64,000 nucleotides of DNA, taken from Corallococcus silvisoli. Its GTDB lineage: Bacteria > Myxococcota > Myxococcia > Myxococcales > Myxococcaceae. Where the stretch lies: assembly GCF_009909145.1 (NCBI RefSeq), contig NZ_JAAAPJ010000012.1, positions 124,001-188,000 on the forward strand. Direction: 5' to 3'. Each line of letters opens with the position of its first letter. The first letter of the stretch is position 1. The position numbers were made by a program, and so were the translations under genes. The notes beneath the pieces were generated by a model. It saw nothing but the letters and a program-made list of their open reading frames with translations. It did not search any database and was not told the origin of the DNA. This document shows positions 1 through 8,167 of this stretch, one piece after another.

Positions 1-653
1 GTGGAGTGGCCCCAGCCCGTGCGGGCCGGCCCCTTGCGGCCGCGGTACTCATCCTCCGTGTACATGGAGTCGTAGATGAGCGCGTCCGCGCCCCGCGCGA
101 AGTCGAACAGGGCCTGGTCCAGCGCGGTGCCGTGCTCCACGTCCGTCGCGTAGACCAGCGAGCGCCCGCCGAAGTCCACCCGGTACCCCACGTTGCCGCC
201 GGGGTGGTTCAGCTCCAGCGTGCGCACCGTGGCCCCGCCCACCGGGATGTCCTGGCCCACGACGACGTCCCGGTACACCAGGCGCGTGCGGAACACGTCC
301 TCCGCCGTCACCGGGAAGTAGGGGGGCACCATCTGCCCGGCGAGGATCTCCTTCAACGACCGGCCATCGCGCGGGGAGCCGTACAGCGTCACGTCGTTCG
401 CCGGAGAGAACATCGGCGCGAAGAACGGCAGGCCCTGCAGGTGGTCGTAGTGGTAGTGCGAGATGAAGATGGACGCCTTGACGGGCTTGCGCGTCGCCGC
501 CAGCGCATCTCCCAGGCCGCGTGCTCCGGAGCCCAGGTCGAAGATCAGCAGCTCGTCTCCGCAGCGGACCTCCACGCATGGCGTATTCCCGCCGTAGCGC
601 TTCGTCTGGGGGCCGGGCGAGGGGATGGAACCGCGCACCCCCCAGAACCGCAC
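1..653 (-). CDS. MBL-fold metallo-hydrolase (C-terminus outside window)
   Basis: Reading the minus strand from 653 gives an N-terminus V-R-F-W-G-V-R-G-S-I-P followed by RYGGNT, the usual opening of the ribonuclease-Z/PhnP-like branch of metallo-beta-lactamase-fold hydrolases. The metal-binding motif HYHYDH (HxHxDH) lies near residue 60 and a further ligand-like segment LELNHPGGNVGY near residue 115, with YATDVEH later. The GTG at 653 is chosen because the family starts almost exactly there; no ATG lies in frame between it and the ribA stop at 688. The gene follows ribA by 34 nt on the same strand and runs off the left edge, so about 217 residues are visible. Substrate cannot be told; a soluble cytoplasmic hydrolase is expected since no signal peptide is present. 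Confidence 0.85.
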   Translation of the reverse strand, partial: MRFWGVRGSIPSPGPQTKRYGGNTPCVEVRCGDELLIFDLGSGARGLGDALAATRKPVKASIFISHYHYDHLQGLPFFAPMFSPANDVTLYGSPRDGRSLKEILAGQMVPPYFPVTAEDVFRTRLVYRDVVVGQDIPVGGATVRTLELNHPGGNVGYRVDFGGRSLVYATDVEHGTALDQALFDFARGADALIYDSMYTEDEYRGRKGPARTGWGHS

Positions 654-687
654 CTCGAAGCGCGGGGAGCTCCGCCGGGCCGGGCGC

Positions 688-1362
688 TTAGCCGGCCTTG
701 GCTTCCGTGTCGTCGTCCTCCGCGAAGAGCTCAATCAGGTGCCCCGTACGCTCGCGCTTCGTCCTCAAATAGTCGACGTTATGCGGATTGTGCTCGGTCC
801 GGGAAGGGATTCGGCGACGGACCGCCACGCCTTCCTCCACCAGCCCCGCGATCTTCAGCGGGTTGTTGGTGATCAGATCCACCGAACGCACGTCCAGGGC
901 GCGCAACATCTCCGCCGCGATGTCATACGAGCGCAGGTCGTCCGCGAAGCCCAGCTGCCGGTTGGCCTCGTAGGTGTCCAGGCCCTTGGCCTGGAGGGCG
1001 TACGCCTTGATCTTGTTGCCCAGGCCGATGCCCCGGCCCTCCTGGCGCAGGTAGAGCACCACGCCCAGGCCGCTCTGGGTCACGAAGTCCAGCGCGCGGT
1101 CCAGCTGCTCGCGGCAGTCGCACTTGAGGCTGCCGAAAACCTCGCTCGTGAGGCACTCGGAGTGGATGCGCACCGGCACCCCTTCCATCCCCGCCGGCTC
1201 GCCCACCACCAACGCCACGTGCTCGCGCCCGTTGCGCTTGTCGCGGAAGACGATGGTCTTCAGCACCCCTCGGGCCGTGGGCACGTCCGCTTCCGAGTAC
1301 CGCTCCAGGTGCTGGGAGGGCTTGCGGGTCGGCAGGACCTGGGGTGAGCGAGTGTCGGACAT
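688..1362 (-). CDS. ribA: GTP cyclohydrolase II
   Basis: A 224-residue protein that opens the imidazole ring of GTP to give 2,5-diamino-6-ribosylamino-4(3H)-pyrimidinone 5-phosphate, the first step of riboflavin synthesis. The three zinc cysteines are present as C70, C81 and C83 (SECLTSEVFGSLKCDC), followed by RQEGRGIGL, the GTP-binding/catalytic segment. There is no DHBP synthase (RibB) domain, so this is the stand-alone form. The reading frame extends 19 codons further upstream, but the ATG at 1362 is preferred because gggag lies about 10 nt before it and the family begins near here. No FMN riboswitch was seen in the 120 nt upstream, so riboflavin control is not evident. Neighbours are moeA upstream and the MBL hydrolase downstream, all on one strand. 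Confidence 0.93.
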   Translation of the reverse strand: MSDTRSPQVLPTRKPSQHLERYSEADVPTARGVLKTIVFRDKRNGREHVALVVGEPAGMEGVPVRIHSECLTSEVFGSLKCDCREQLDRALDFVTQSGLGVVLYLRQEGRGIGLGNKIKAYALQAKGLDTYEANRQLGFADDLRSYDIAAEMLRALDVRSVDLITNNPLKIAGLVEEGVAVRRRIPSRTEHNPHNVDYLRTKRERTGHLIELFAEDDDTEAKAG

Positions 1363-1484
1363 GGTAGGTCGTCTCCCAGTGGAAGGCTGTTTCTTCTCGC
1401 CCCCCTGGATGCAAGTCAAGGTGACACCCGTATGGGTGTGTTGAAACCCGCCCCCTTGGATGCGGCTTTCGTGGACTTCGTTGC

Positions 1485-2714
1485 TCAGGCGAGCCAGGAG
1501 AGGGGGAGCAGCTCGACATGGGAACCATCAGTCAGGCTGTTGCTCTCCCGAGGGAAGTGAAGCAGGTGGGTCGCCGCCGTCGCTGAACGCAGGGCCCCCG
1601 AGGTTTGAGTCCCCAGCGGCCTGGCCCACAACTCGCCCGCCCGCCAGGTGGCCGTGACCCGGACGAAGTGGGCGAGCCCTGGCGCCTTGGACAGGGCGCC
1701 CTCCAGGCGTCCGGAGACGCGGGGGGGCTCCACGTCCTCCAGGCCCAGGAGCCGGCGCAGGGCAGGGCGGACGAAGAGTTCGAAGGTCACCAGTGACGAG
1801 GTGGGGTTGCCGGGCAGCCCCAGGAAGAGGGTGGCGCCGCGCTGGCCCAGGACGAGCGGCTTGCCGGGCTTGAGGGCCACGCGCCAGAACCGCTGCGCCA
1901 CGCCCAGTGCCTCCAGGGCGTCCTTCACGAAGTCGTGGTCCCCCACGGAGACGCCGGCGCTGGTGAGGACCACGTCGAAGCCGTCCACGTGGGACAGGGC
2001 CTCCAGGACGGCCTCCCGCGTGTCCCGGGCGATGCCCAGCAGCGTGGGCACCCCGCCCGCGCGCCGCACCGCCAGGGCCAGGGTGGGGGCGTTGGTGTCC
2101 ACGATGCCGTCCCCGGGGGGCTCGTCCACCCGGCACAGCTCGTCGCCGGTGGACAGCACCGCCACGCGGGGCCTCCTGGGCACCGGCACCGTGCCCAGGC
2201 CCTGCGCCCAGAGCAGGCCCAGCTCCGGGATGCCCAGCGGGGTGCCGCGACGCAGCAGCACGTCCCCCTCCCGCGCGTCCTCGCCCCGGGCGCGGATGAA
2301 GTTCCCCGGCCCCACGGCCTCCAGGATCGCCACGGCGTCCGGCGCGCCCGGGACGGGGCGGGTGCGCTCGCGCATCACCACCGCGTCCGCGCCCTGGGGC
2401 AGGGGGGCGCCGGTCATGATCCGCGCGCAGGTGCCGGGGACGACCTCCCGGGTGGGGCGCTTGCCGGCGAACACCGTCTCCCCGACGGCGAGGCGCACGG
2501 GCATGGGGCCCTGGAGGTCCCGGGTGCTCACCGCGTAGCCGTCCATCGCGGAGTTGTCCCAGGGAGGCAGGGTGCGGCGGGCGCGGAGGTCCTCGGCCAG
2601 GGCCCGGCCCAGGGCGTCATCCGTGGGCACCCACTCGGTGGGCAGCGGCGCGCACAGCCCGAGGATCCGCGCGCGGGCCTCCTCCACCGGCAGCAATGCG
2701 GGGGTGTCGCTCAT
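1485..2714 (-). CDS. moeA: Molybdopterin molybdenumtransferase MoeA
   Basis: This 409-residue protein matches MoeA, which inserts molybdate into adenylylated molybdopterin in the last step of molybdenum cofactor synthesis. Visible family signatures are PPWDNSAMDGYA near residue 50, TGAPLPQGADAVV in domain III, the MoaB/MogA-like segment LSTGDEL and SAGVSVGDHDFVKDAL near residue 255, and LPGNPTSS near residue 305. Length is normal for the family (about 400). Translation starts at ATG 2714. It lies 122 nt upstream of ribA on the same strand, and a 197-nt gap separates it from the divergent gene at 2912. No other moa/moe gene is in the window. Confidence 0.93.
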   Translation of the reverse strand: MSDTPALLPVEEARARILGLCAPLPTEWVPTDDALGRALAEDLRARRTLPPWDNSAMDGYAVSTRDLQGPMPVRLAVGETVFAGKRPTREVVPGTCARIMTGAPLPQGADAVVMRERTRPVPGAPDAVAILEAVGPGNFIRARGEDAREGDVLLRRGTPLGIPELGLLWAQGLGTVPVPRRPRVAVLSTGDELCRVDEPPGDGIVDTNAPTLALAVRRAGGVPTLLGIARDTREAVLEALSHVDGFDVVLTSAGVSVGDHDFVKDALEALGVAQRFWRVALKPGKPLVLGQRGATLFLGLPGNPTSSLVTFELFVRPALRRLLGLEDVEPPRVSGRLEGALSKAPGLAHFVRVTATWRAGELWARPLGTQTSGALRSATAATHLLHFPRESNSLTDGSHVELLPLSWLA

Positions 2715-2792
2715 GCCGGGTTTATAGCGGCGCCAGGGGGCTTCCAGGAGGCGTTTTCACACCGAAAGTCCGTGGGAAAATCAAGTGTTAGT

Positions 2793-2821
2793 TTGACAGC
2801 CCAGCTGATCATCGTTACAAG
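2793..2821 (+). promoter_or_regulatory. Sigma-70-like promoter of the H1-tailed protein gene
   Basis: A perfect -35 hexamer TTGACA (2793-2798), a 17-nt spacer and a -10-like TACAAG (2816-2821, 4 of 6) stand 90 nt before the ATG at 2912. An AAGGAG ribosome site follows at 2897-2902. The surrounding 80 nt is unusually AT-rich for this genome. Seen in sequence; function inferred. Confidence 0.55.
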
Positions 2822-2911
2822 CAATCGTGATCGCGAGGCTCGCGTCCAACAGCAGGGGCGTCCCGCCAACCCGTTGATAGCACACGGGAAATTTCCAAGG
2901 AGACAGCGTCG

Positions 2912-4318
2912 ATGGCCAAGCCCAAGTCCGGGGCGAAGAAGCCGACTCCCGCTGCAAAAGCCGGTGCGAAGCCTGCCGCGAAGAAGGACAACGCGGCCCG
3001 CCTGGATCTGATCAGGAACGCCTCGAAGAAGGTGGCGACGGCCGCGACGAAGGTCGTCAAGGCGGTGGCCGAGGGGGCGAAGGGGAAGGTCGCGGCGGCG
3101 AAGAAGGCGGTGGCGGAGAAGCCGGAGAAGGCGTCCGCGACCGCCAAGAAGGCGGTGGCCAAGGCGGCCCCCGCGGCGCCTCCCGCGAAGGGTGGCAAGG
3201 CCGCGCCCGTCGCGAAGGCCGCCCCCGCGGCGCCCGCGAAGGGCGCTCCCGCCGGCAAGAAGGCCGCGGGGAAGGCGGGGGGCAAGACCCCTTCGTCCGT
3301 TCCCTCCGGTCCCCCCGTGGAGAAGCCGCGCCCGCGCGCGACCAAGCTTCCCCCCGTGGGCGAGCCGCTCACGAAGCGCGAGATGGAGCAGCTGCTCACC
3401 GCCGGCGAAGGCCGGGGCGTGATGGGGGAGGGCAGCCTCAAGGGCCGGCTCATCCTCAGCGGCGAGCTGCCCCACCTGGTGGTCGTGGGCCGCGACAAGC
3501 GCGAGCTGACGTTCCTGCTCCAGGGCCCGGACCAGGAGGTCCTCCCGGCCTACGTGGACCACAAGGTCTCCGTGAGCGGCCTCATCAAGAAGACGACCAA
3601 CCACAGCGGCGTGGTGGAGGTGCGCAAGTACTCCGCCAAGAAGCCGGAAGTGGAGGAGGTCGCGCCGCCGCCCGCGGACACCGAGCCGAAGCTGCGCTAC
3701 CTGTCGCCCGGCGAGGTCTCCATGGCCATCGCCGCGGGCATGGGCTCCGGCATCAAGGGCTTCGCCAGCATCCGGGGCAACCTGGAGATGATGGGCGACG
3801 ACTTCGTGCTCGTCGTGTCCAACGGGGGCACGCGCCAGCAGGTGTCCTTCGCCATCGAGGGCAAGGCGGCCGTCAAGAGCCTGCGCAAGCACGTGGGGCA
3901 GACGCTCCAGGTGACGGGCGTGGTGGACAAGACGTCCGGCTGGGGTGGCCGCATCGCCGCGGAGACGGTGGAGCCGCGTCCGTCCGAGGCGCGCTCGGTG
4001 TCGCGCGACGAGATGGAGCTGGTGCACATCGAGGGCGAGGTGCCCACGTCCGTGGACGTGAAGCTCAACCACGGCCTCACGGTGCGCCTGCAGGAGCAGC
4101 CCGGTTCGACCTGGGCCATCGAGCCCACGCTGGCCAAGCGCGTGGGTCTGCGCGAGGCCAACTTCGAGCCGGGTCCCGCCGGCAGCCCCGCCACCCGCGA
4201 GTTCTTCTTCACCCCCCGCAACCCCGGCAGCTTCGAAGTGGAGTTCTTCCTCGCCAAGGCGTTCACGCCGGGCGTGGTGGAGCGCTCCTTCAAGATCAAC
4301 GTCACGGTCAGGCCCTGA
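2912..4318 (+). CDS. Histone-H1-like tailed protein with chagasin-like C-terminal domain
   Basis: A 468-residue protein of unknown function. Residues 1-145 are a Lys/Ala/Pro tail with many AKK and AAKK steps, like bacterial histone-H1 homologues, suggesting nucleic acid or nucleoid binding. Residues 174-240 and 282-352 look like two beta-rich, possibly OB-like modules (each has a run such as KVSVSGLIKK or TLQVTGVVDK). Residues 370-468 resemble the immunoglobulin-like chagasin/I42 fold: LTVRLQEQPGSTWAI, then GSPATREFFFTPRNPGSFEVEFF and a closing beta strand, although the canonical RPW loop is replaced by LAKAF. There is no signal peptide. ATG 2912 is supported by AAGGAG 9 nt upstream. A GAAA-loop hairpin follows the stop. 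Domain assignments are by eye and the role is not known. Confidence 0.8.
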   Translation: MAKPKSGAKKPTPAAKAGAKPAAKKDNAARLDLIRNASKKVATAATKVVKAVAEGAKGKVAAAKKAVAEKPEKASATAKKAVAKAAPAAPPAKGGKAAPVAKAAPAAPAKGAPAGKKAAGKAGGKTPSSVPSGPPVEKPRPRATKLPPVGEPLTKREMEQLLTAGEGRGVMGEGSLKGRLILSGELPHLVVVGRDKRELTFLLQGPDQEVLPAYVDHKVSVSGLIKKTTNHSGVVEVRKYSAKKPEVEEVAPPPADTEPKLRYLSPGEVSMAIAAGMGSGIKGFASIRGNLEMMGDDFVLVVSNGGTRQQVSFAIEGKAAVKSLRKHVGQTLQVTGVVDKTSGWGGRIAAETVEPRPSEARSVSRDEMELVHIEGEVPTSVDVKLNHGLTVRLQEQPGSTWAIEPTLAKRVGLREANFEPGPAGSPATREFFFTPRNPGSFEVEFFLAKAFTPGVVERSFKINVTVRP

Positions 4319-4334
4319 GGGTCTGGGCGCACGG

Positions 4335-4369
4335 GCCCTCCCTGGACCGAAAGGTCTCCCGGGGAGGGC
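4335..4369 (+). terminator. GAAA-tetraloop hairpin after the H1-tailed gene
   Basis: GCCCTCCC (4335-4342) pairs perfectly with GGGAGGGC (4362-4369), and inside it GGACC-GAAA-GGTCT closes with a GNRA loop. It sits 17 nt after the stop codon. There is no U-run, so it may act as a transcript 3'-end stabiliser or a Rho-assisted terminator. Confidence 0.45.
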
Positions 4370-4445
4370 GAATGGGGGCCGGGGGGTTCCCGCCCGCACC
4401 CTTCGGGCTTACCCGTTCCCTGAGCGGCCCCGCCGCACCCCCACC

Positions 4446-7400
4446 GTGAGCCTCTCCCAAGACCACATCCGACAGCTGCTCGCTGAAGCCGACCACCCGC
4501 TGGGCGTGAAGGAACTCCTTCGCGTCGCGGGGCTGAACCCCGGCCAGCAGACCGAACTCAAGCGCGCCCTGCGCGAGCTGGTGCGCTCCGGCGCCATCCT
4601 CAAGGAGGGCAAGCGCTTCCGGCTGGAAGGCCCGCGCGTGCCCCGTGCCCCGGACGCGGATGCGGACCTCCGCCGGGCGCCCTCCGCCCCTCCCTTCAAG
4701 AAGCGCGGGCCCGCTCCTGGCAGCGGCCGCGAGGAGCGCCGGGGCGGCTTCCGCGATGACGGTCCCAGCGGTGCTCCGTTCCGGCGCTCGCTCCAGCGGG
4801 GCTCCCGCGACGAGCGCTTCACCGACTCCGGCATCCCCGAGGTGGAGGGCATCCTCCACATGCACCGGGACGGCTTCGGCTTCGTGCACCCGGTGACGGG
4901 CGAGGGCGAGAACATCTTCCTGCCGCCGGGCGAGGCGCAGCGGGCGCTCGACAACGACCGCGTCCTCGTGGAGGTGGCGGGCCGGCCGGGCCGCTACGAG
5001 GGCCGGCTGTTGCGCGTGGTCAACCGCCGCCGTGAGCTGGCGGTGGGCACGTACGTGGCGCAGGGACGCCACTCGGTGGTGCTGCCCACGGACGCGAACC
5101 TCCCGGGCCCCATCCGCGTCCCCGCGACGCAGATGGCGCGCGATGGCGACCTGGTGAAGGTGCGGCTGGGCGTGGGCGCGGATCTCCTGGAGCCGGGACA
5201 GGGGCTGTTCGGCGAGGTGGCGGGCTCGCTGGGCCGGCCGGGTGAGCCGAGCGCCGAGGTGCTGGGGTCGGCCTTCTCGCAGGGCTTCTCCGACGAGTTC
5301 CCGCCGGAGGTGATGGACGAGGCGGATGCGTTCGCCGTGCGCGTCTCCGAAGCGGAGGCCACGGAGGGAAACCGCCGCGACCTGCGCTCCCTGCCGCTCA
5401 TCACCATCGACGGTGAGGACGCGCGCGACTTCGACGACGCGGTCTACGCGGAGCCGAAGGCCGGGGGCTGGCGGCTGGTGGTGGCCATCGCGGACGTGTC
5501 CCACTACGTGCGCGAGCGCAGCGCCCTGGACGCGGAGGCGATCAACCGCGCCACGTCCGTGTACCTGCCGGACCGCGTGCTGCCCATGCTGCCGGAGCGG
5601 CTGAGCAACGGCATCTGCTCGTTGCGTCCGGACGAGGACCGGCTGTGCATGGTCGCGGACATGACGTTCGACCGCCACGGCCAGCGCCGCTCGCACGAGC
5701 TGTATCCGGCGGTGATGCGCAGCGTGGCGCGCTGCACGTACAACGAGGTGCAGGACGTCCTGGATGGCACGGACGTGCCGCACCGGAACTTCCTCAAGCC
5801 CCAGTTCGAGGAGTTGATGGCGCTGGCCCGCGCGCTGATGGGCATGCGCAAGGCGCGAGGCGCCATCGACTTCGACGTGCCCGAGCACAAGGTGCTGCTG
5901 GGCGAGGACGGCCTGCCGCTGCGCATGGAGAAGCGCGAGCGCAAGGACAGCCACCGGCTCATCGAGGAGTGCATGCTCGCCGCCAACGAGGCGGTGGCGA
6001 CGTACTTCCAGGACGAGGGCCTGCCCACGGTGTACCGGTTCCACGGCGAGCCGGATCCGCAGAAGCTGGCGGCGTTCGCGGTGCTGGCGGAGGCGTACGG
6101 CTTCCACCTGGAAGTCGAGGACGGTGTGTCGTCGAAGGAGCTGGACGCGTTCATCACGCAGCTGGAGGGACACCCCGAACAGCGGGCGCTCAACCAGCTG
6201 CTGCTGCGCTCCATGATGCAGGCCGTCTACACGTCGACGCGCGTGGGCCACTACGGGCTCGCGGCGGAGAACTACCTGCACTTCACGTCGCCCATCCGGC
6301 GGTATCCGGACCTGCTGGTGCACCGCATCCTCAAGGCGGTGTGGGCGCGCAAGGGCAAGCGGCCCTCGGACGCGCAGCTGGAGCGCGAGGAGGAGCGGCT
6401 GGAGGGCATGGCGCAGCAGTGCTCGGAGCGCGAGCGCGCGGCCATGACGGTGGAGCGCGAGGTGGTGGCGTTCTACGCGGCGCTGATGATGAAGGACCGC
6501 GTGGGCGAGGAGTTCGACGCGACGGTGGCGGGCATCGCCGACTTCGGCTTCTTCGTGGAGCTGGACGAGGTGCACGTCGAAGGCCTGGTGAAGGCGGAGA
6601 CGCTGGGGCCGGGCTCCAAGCTGGACAAGCGCACGCACTCGCTCGTGTACGCGAACGGCAGGCGCGTGCGCGTGGGCCAGAAGCTGCGCGTGAGGTTGCT
6701 GTCCGCGAACACGACGTCGCGGAAGATCGACTTCGAGGCGCTCCAGTTCGAGAACGAAGCGCCGCTCCCGAGGGCCGCGGGGGCCCGGCCGCCGTCGCGC
6801 CGGCGCGAGTACGTCAACGAGGCGCCGGTGCGCCATCAGGGCGGCCGGCATGAGCGTCCGGGCCGTCCCGGGCGCCACGAGCGCGAGGCCGCGAAGGCGG
6901 GGCGCACGCCGTGGAAGAAGCCGGCGGGTGCCGACGCGGACGGGCAGTGGAGGTCGCTCGCCGAACAGGAAGAGGCGGGGACGCGGACCACGGACGAGGC
7001 CCTTCAGAAGCCACGAGGTGCTCGCTCGGGGGCCGCGTCGTGGAGGTCCGTCACGGCGGCCGGAGACGAAGGCCGCCAGAAGCCACAAGGTGCTCGCTCG
7101 GGGGCCGCGTCGTGGAAGTCCGCCACGGCGGCCAGTGAGGCGTCCCACCGGAAGCTGTCGGGTCCTGGCGCGGAGGCCGAGCCGTGGAGCCCGGACGCGG
7201 AAGAGACGCCGTTCGGCGTGAGGCCCTGGGAGCCTCCGACGGCCGAGGACGTCGCGTCGGAAGAAGCCGCGTCGTTCGCTGGGTTTGGTGGCGATGCGTC
7301 CGAGGAGGCGACGTCCAGGCCGCGCCCGCGCGGACGGTTCAGCCGGGAAGGGCGCCGCGAAGAGGCCGCGCCCGCTCGCACGACCTCGCGCTTCCCGCGT

Positions 7401-7871
7401 GCCAAGACCGAAGACGTGCCCACGCCGAAGGCGGAGCCCTCCGCTCCGGCGAAGGGCAAGCGCCGGGTGATTCGCCCCGCGCGACCGGCGTCCGGCGAGG
7501 ACTCCGCCAGCACCGCGGGAGCGCTGTCGCCGAGTGAGGATTTCGCGCGCCCGGGACAGGACTCCGAGGAGGCCGCGCCGTCGGCGGCACCGGGCCTGGA
7601 GGCCAGTCCTTTCGGTGACGACACCGCCCCGGCCGCGTCTCCGCATCCGGGCTTCGACCGGATCCGCGCGCTGGCCGCGCAACGGGGCCAGCTCACCACG
7701 GGCGGGGCTCCTGGGCGCGCGGGCGCGTCCAAGAAGGTGCGCAAGGCGGCGACGGGCGCGGCGGCCCGCTCGAAGCCTTCGAAGAAATCCCCCTCGGGGA
7801 AGAAGACCGGGGGCAGCAAGGGCGCGAGCAAGAAGCCGGGGCGTGGGGCTCCCGGCAAGCGCAAGCGCTGA
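4446..7871 (+). CDS. rnr: Ribonuclease R with a long basic C-terminal extension
   Basis: RNase R degrades structured RNA 3' to 5' hydrolytically. Residues 1-60 form the winged-helix RNase R N-terminal domain; cold-shock/OB domains follow around 130-250; the RNB catalytic domain holds the four-aspartate motif IDGEDARDFDDAV at 321-333 (D322, D328, D330, D331); the S1 domain ends near 745. The remaining 400 or so residues are low-complexity, rich in Arg, Lys, Ala, Pro and Ser, ending in a Lys/Gly-rich tract. Total 1141 residues, against 700-820 for most RNase R proteins. Within the tail a 24-residue unit occurs twice in tandem. Start is GTG 4446; no strong ribosome site is visible. A basic low-complexity tail of this kind could help unwinding or ribosome/degradosome contact (inference). 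Confidence 0.93.
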   Translation: MSLSQDHIRQLLAEADHPLGVKELLRVAGLNPGQQTELKRALRELVRSGAILKEGKRFRLEGPRVPRAPDADADLRRAPSAPPFKKRGPAPGSGREERRGGFRDDGPSGAPFRRSLQRGSRDERFTDSGIPEVEGILHMHRDGFGFVHPVTGEGENIFLPPGEAQRALDNDRVLVEVAGRPGRYEGRLLRVVNRRRELAVGTYVAQGRHSVVLPTDANLPGPIRVPATQMARDGDLVKVRLGVGADLLEPGQGLFGEVAGSLGRPGEPSAEVLGSAFSQGFSDEFPPEVMDEADAFAVRVSEAEATEGNRRDLRSLPLITIDGEDARDFDDAVYAEPKAGGWRLVVAIADVSHYVRERSALDAEAINRATSVYLPDRVLPMLPERLSNGICSLRPDEDRLCMVADMTFDRHGQRRSHELYPAVMRSVARCTYNEVQDVLDGTDVPHRNFLKPQFEELMALARALMGMRKARGAIDFDVPEHKVLLGEDGLPLRMEKRERKDSHRLIEECMLAANEAVATYFQDEGLPTVYRFHGEPDPQKLAAFAVLAEAYGFHLEVEDGVSSKELDAFITQLEGHPEQRALNQLLLRSMMQAVYTSTRVGHYGLAAENYLHFTSPIRRYPDLLVHRILKAVWARKGKRPSDAQLEREEERLEGMAQQCSERERAAMTVEREVVAFYAALMMKDRVGEEFDATVAGIADFGFFVELDEVHVEGLVKAETLGPGSKLDKRTHSLVYANGRRVRVGQKLRVRLLSANTTSRKIDFEALQFENEAPLPRAAGARPPSRRREYVNEAPVRHQGGRHERPGRPGRHEREAAKAGRTPWKKPAGADADGQWRSLAEQEEAGTRTTDEALQKPRGARSGAASWRSVTAAGDEGRQKPQGARSGAASWKSATAASEASHRKLSGPGAEAEPWSPDAEETPFGVRPWEPPTAEDVASEEAASFAGFGGDASEEATSRPRPRGRFSREGRREEAAPARTTSRFPRAKTEDVPTPKAEPSAPAKGKRRVIRPARPASGEDSASTAGALSPSEDFARPGQDSEEAAPSAAPGLEASPFGDDTAPAASPHPGFDRIRALAAQRGQLTTGGAPGRAGASKKVRKAATGAAARSKPSKKSPSGKKTGGSKGASKKPGRGAPGKRKR
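7005..7133 (+). repeat. 72-bp tandem repeat inside the RNase R tail
   Basis: Two copies beginning at 7005 and 7077 share about 57 nt with only three differences, encoding QKPRGARSGAASWRSVTAA and QKPQGARSGAASWKSATAA. The period is 72 nt (24 codons), so copy-number change would keep the frame. Confidence 0.8.
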
Positions 7872-7922
7872 ACGCGGGGCCGGGACCGCCGGCCTCGCAG
7901 CCGTTCCTCTCAAGGAGGCCGT

Positions 7923-8141
7923 GTGGGCGCTGTGCGAATCGTGGGGTTGATGCTCGCCGTGGCGGGCGGAGTGCTGCTGTTCACCGGGCTCAAGGCGCGG
8001 GACTCGCTCACCGAACGCGCGACGGAGCTCATCACCGGCCGCAACACCGAACAGACGACGTACTACGTCGCGGGCGGCGGCGCCGCGCTCGTGGGCGGCG
8101 TGCTCCTGGCCCTCTTCGGAGGGGGACGAGGCCGGCGCTAG
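7923..8141 (+). CDS. DUF3185 family small membrane protein
   Basis: A 72-residue protein with two membrane segments (about 5-22 and 46-66) joined by a short soluble loop containing LTERATELITGRNTEQTTYY, followed by a short Arg-rich end. This matches the DUF3185 pattern (hydrophobic start, GLxAxDS, TGRxTxxTTYY, second helix). Function of the family is not known. AAGGAGG lies at 7912-7918, only 4 nt before GTG 7923; GTG 7932, 13 nt away, is an alternative start that would remove three residues. It follows rnr by 51 nt and may be cotranscribed with it. Confidence 0.75.
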   Translation: MGAVRIVGLMLAVAGGVLLFTGLKARDSLTERATELITGRNTEQTTYYVAGGGAALVGGVLLALFGGGRGRR

Positions 8142-8167
8142 GCCGCCCCGTCCCCGGGCCCGACTGA

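Noticed and set aside
1363..1484. Possible FMN riboswitch upstream of ribA
   Set aside because: No AGGGGCAGGGTGAAA-type core or paired helices could be found.
7005..7133. Repeat considered as a CRISPR or mobile element
   Set aside because: Only two in-frame copies inside a coding sequence with a 24-codon period, so a protein repeat.
4308..7913. A 1201-codon open frame on the minus strand opposite RNase R
   Set aside because: Its product is Arg/His/Leu-rich with no domain and lies exactly antisense to a well-supported gene; GC-rich third positions keep such shadow frames open.
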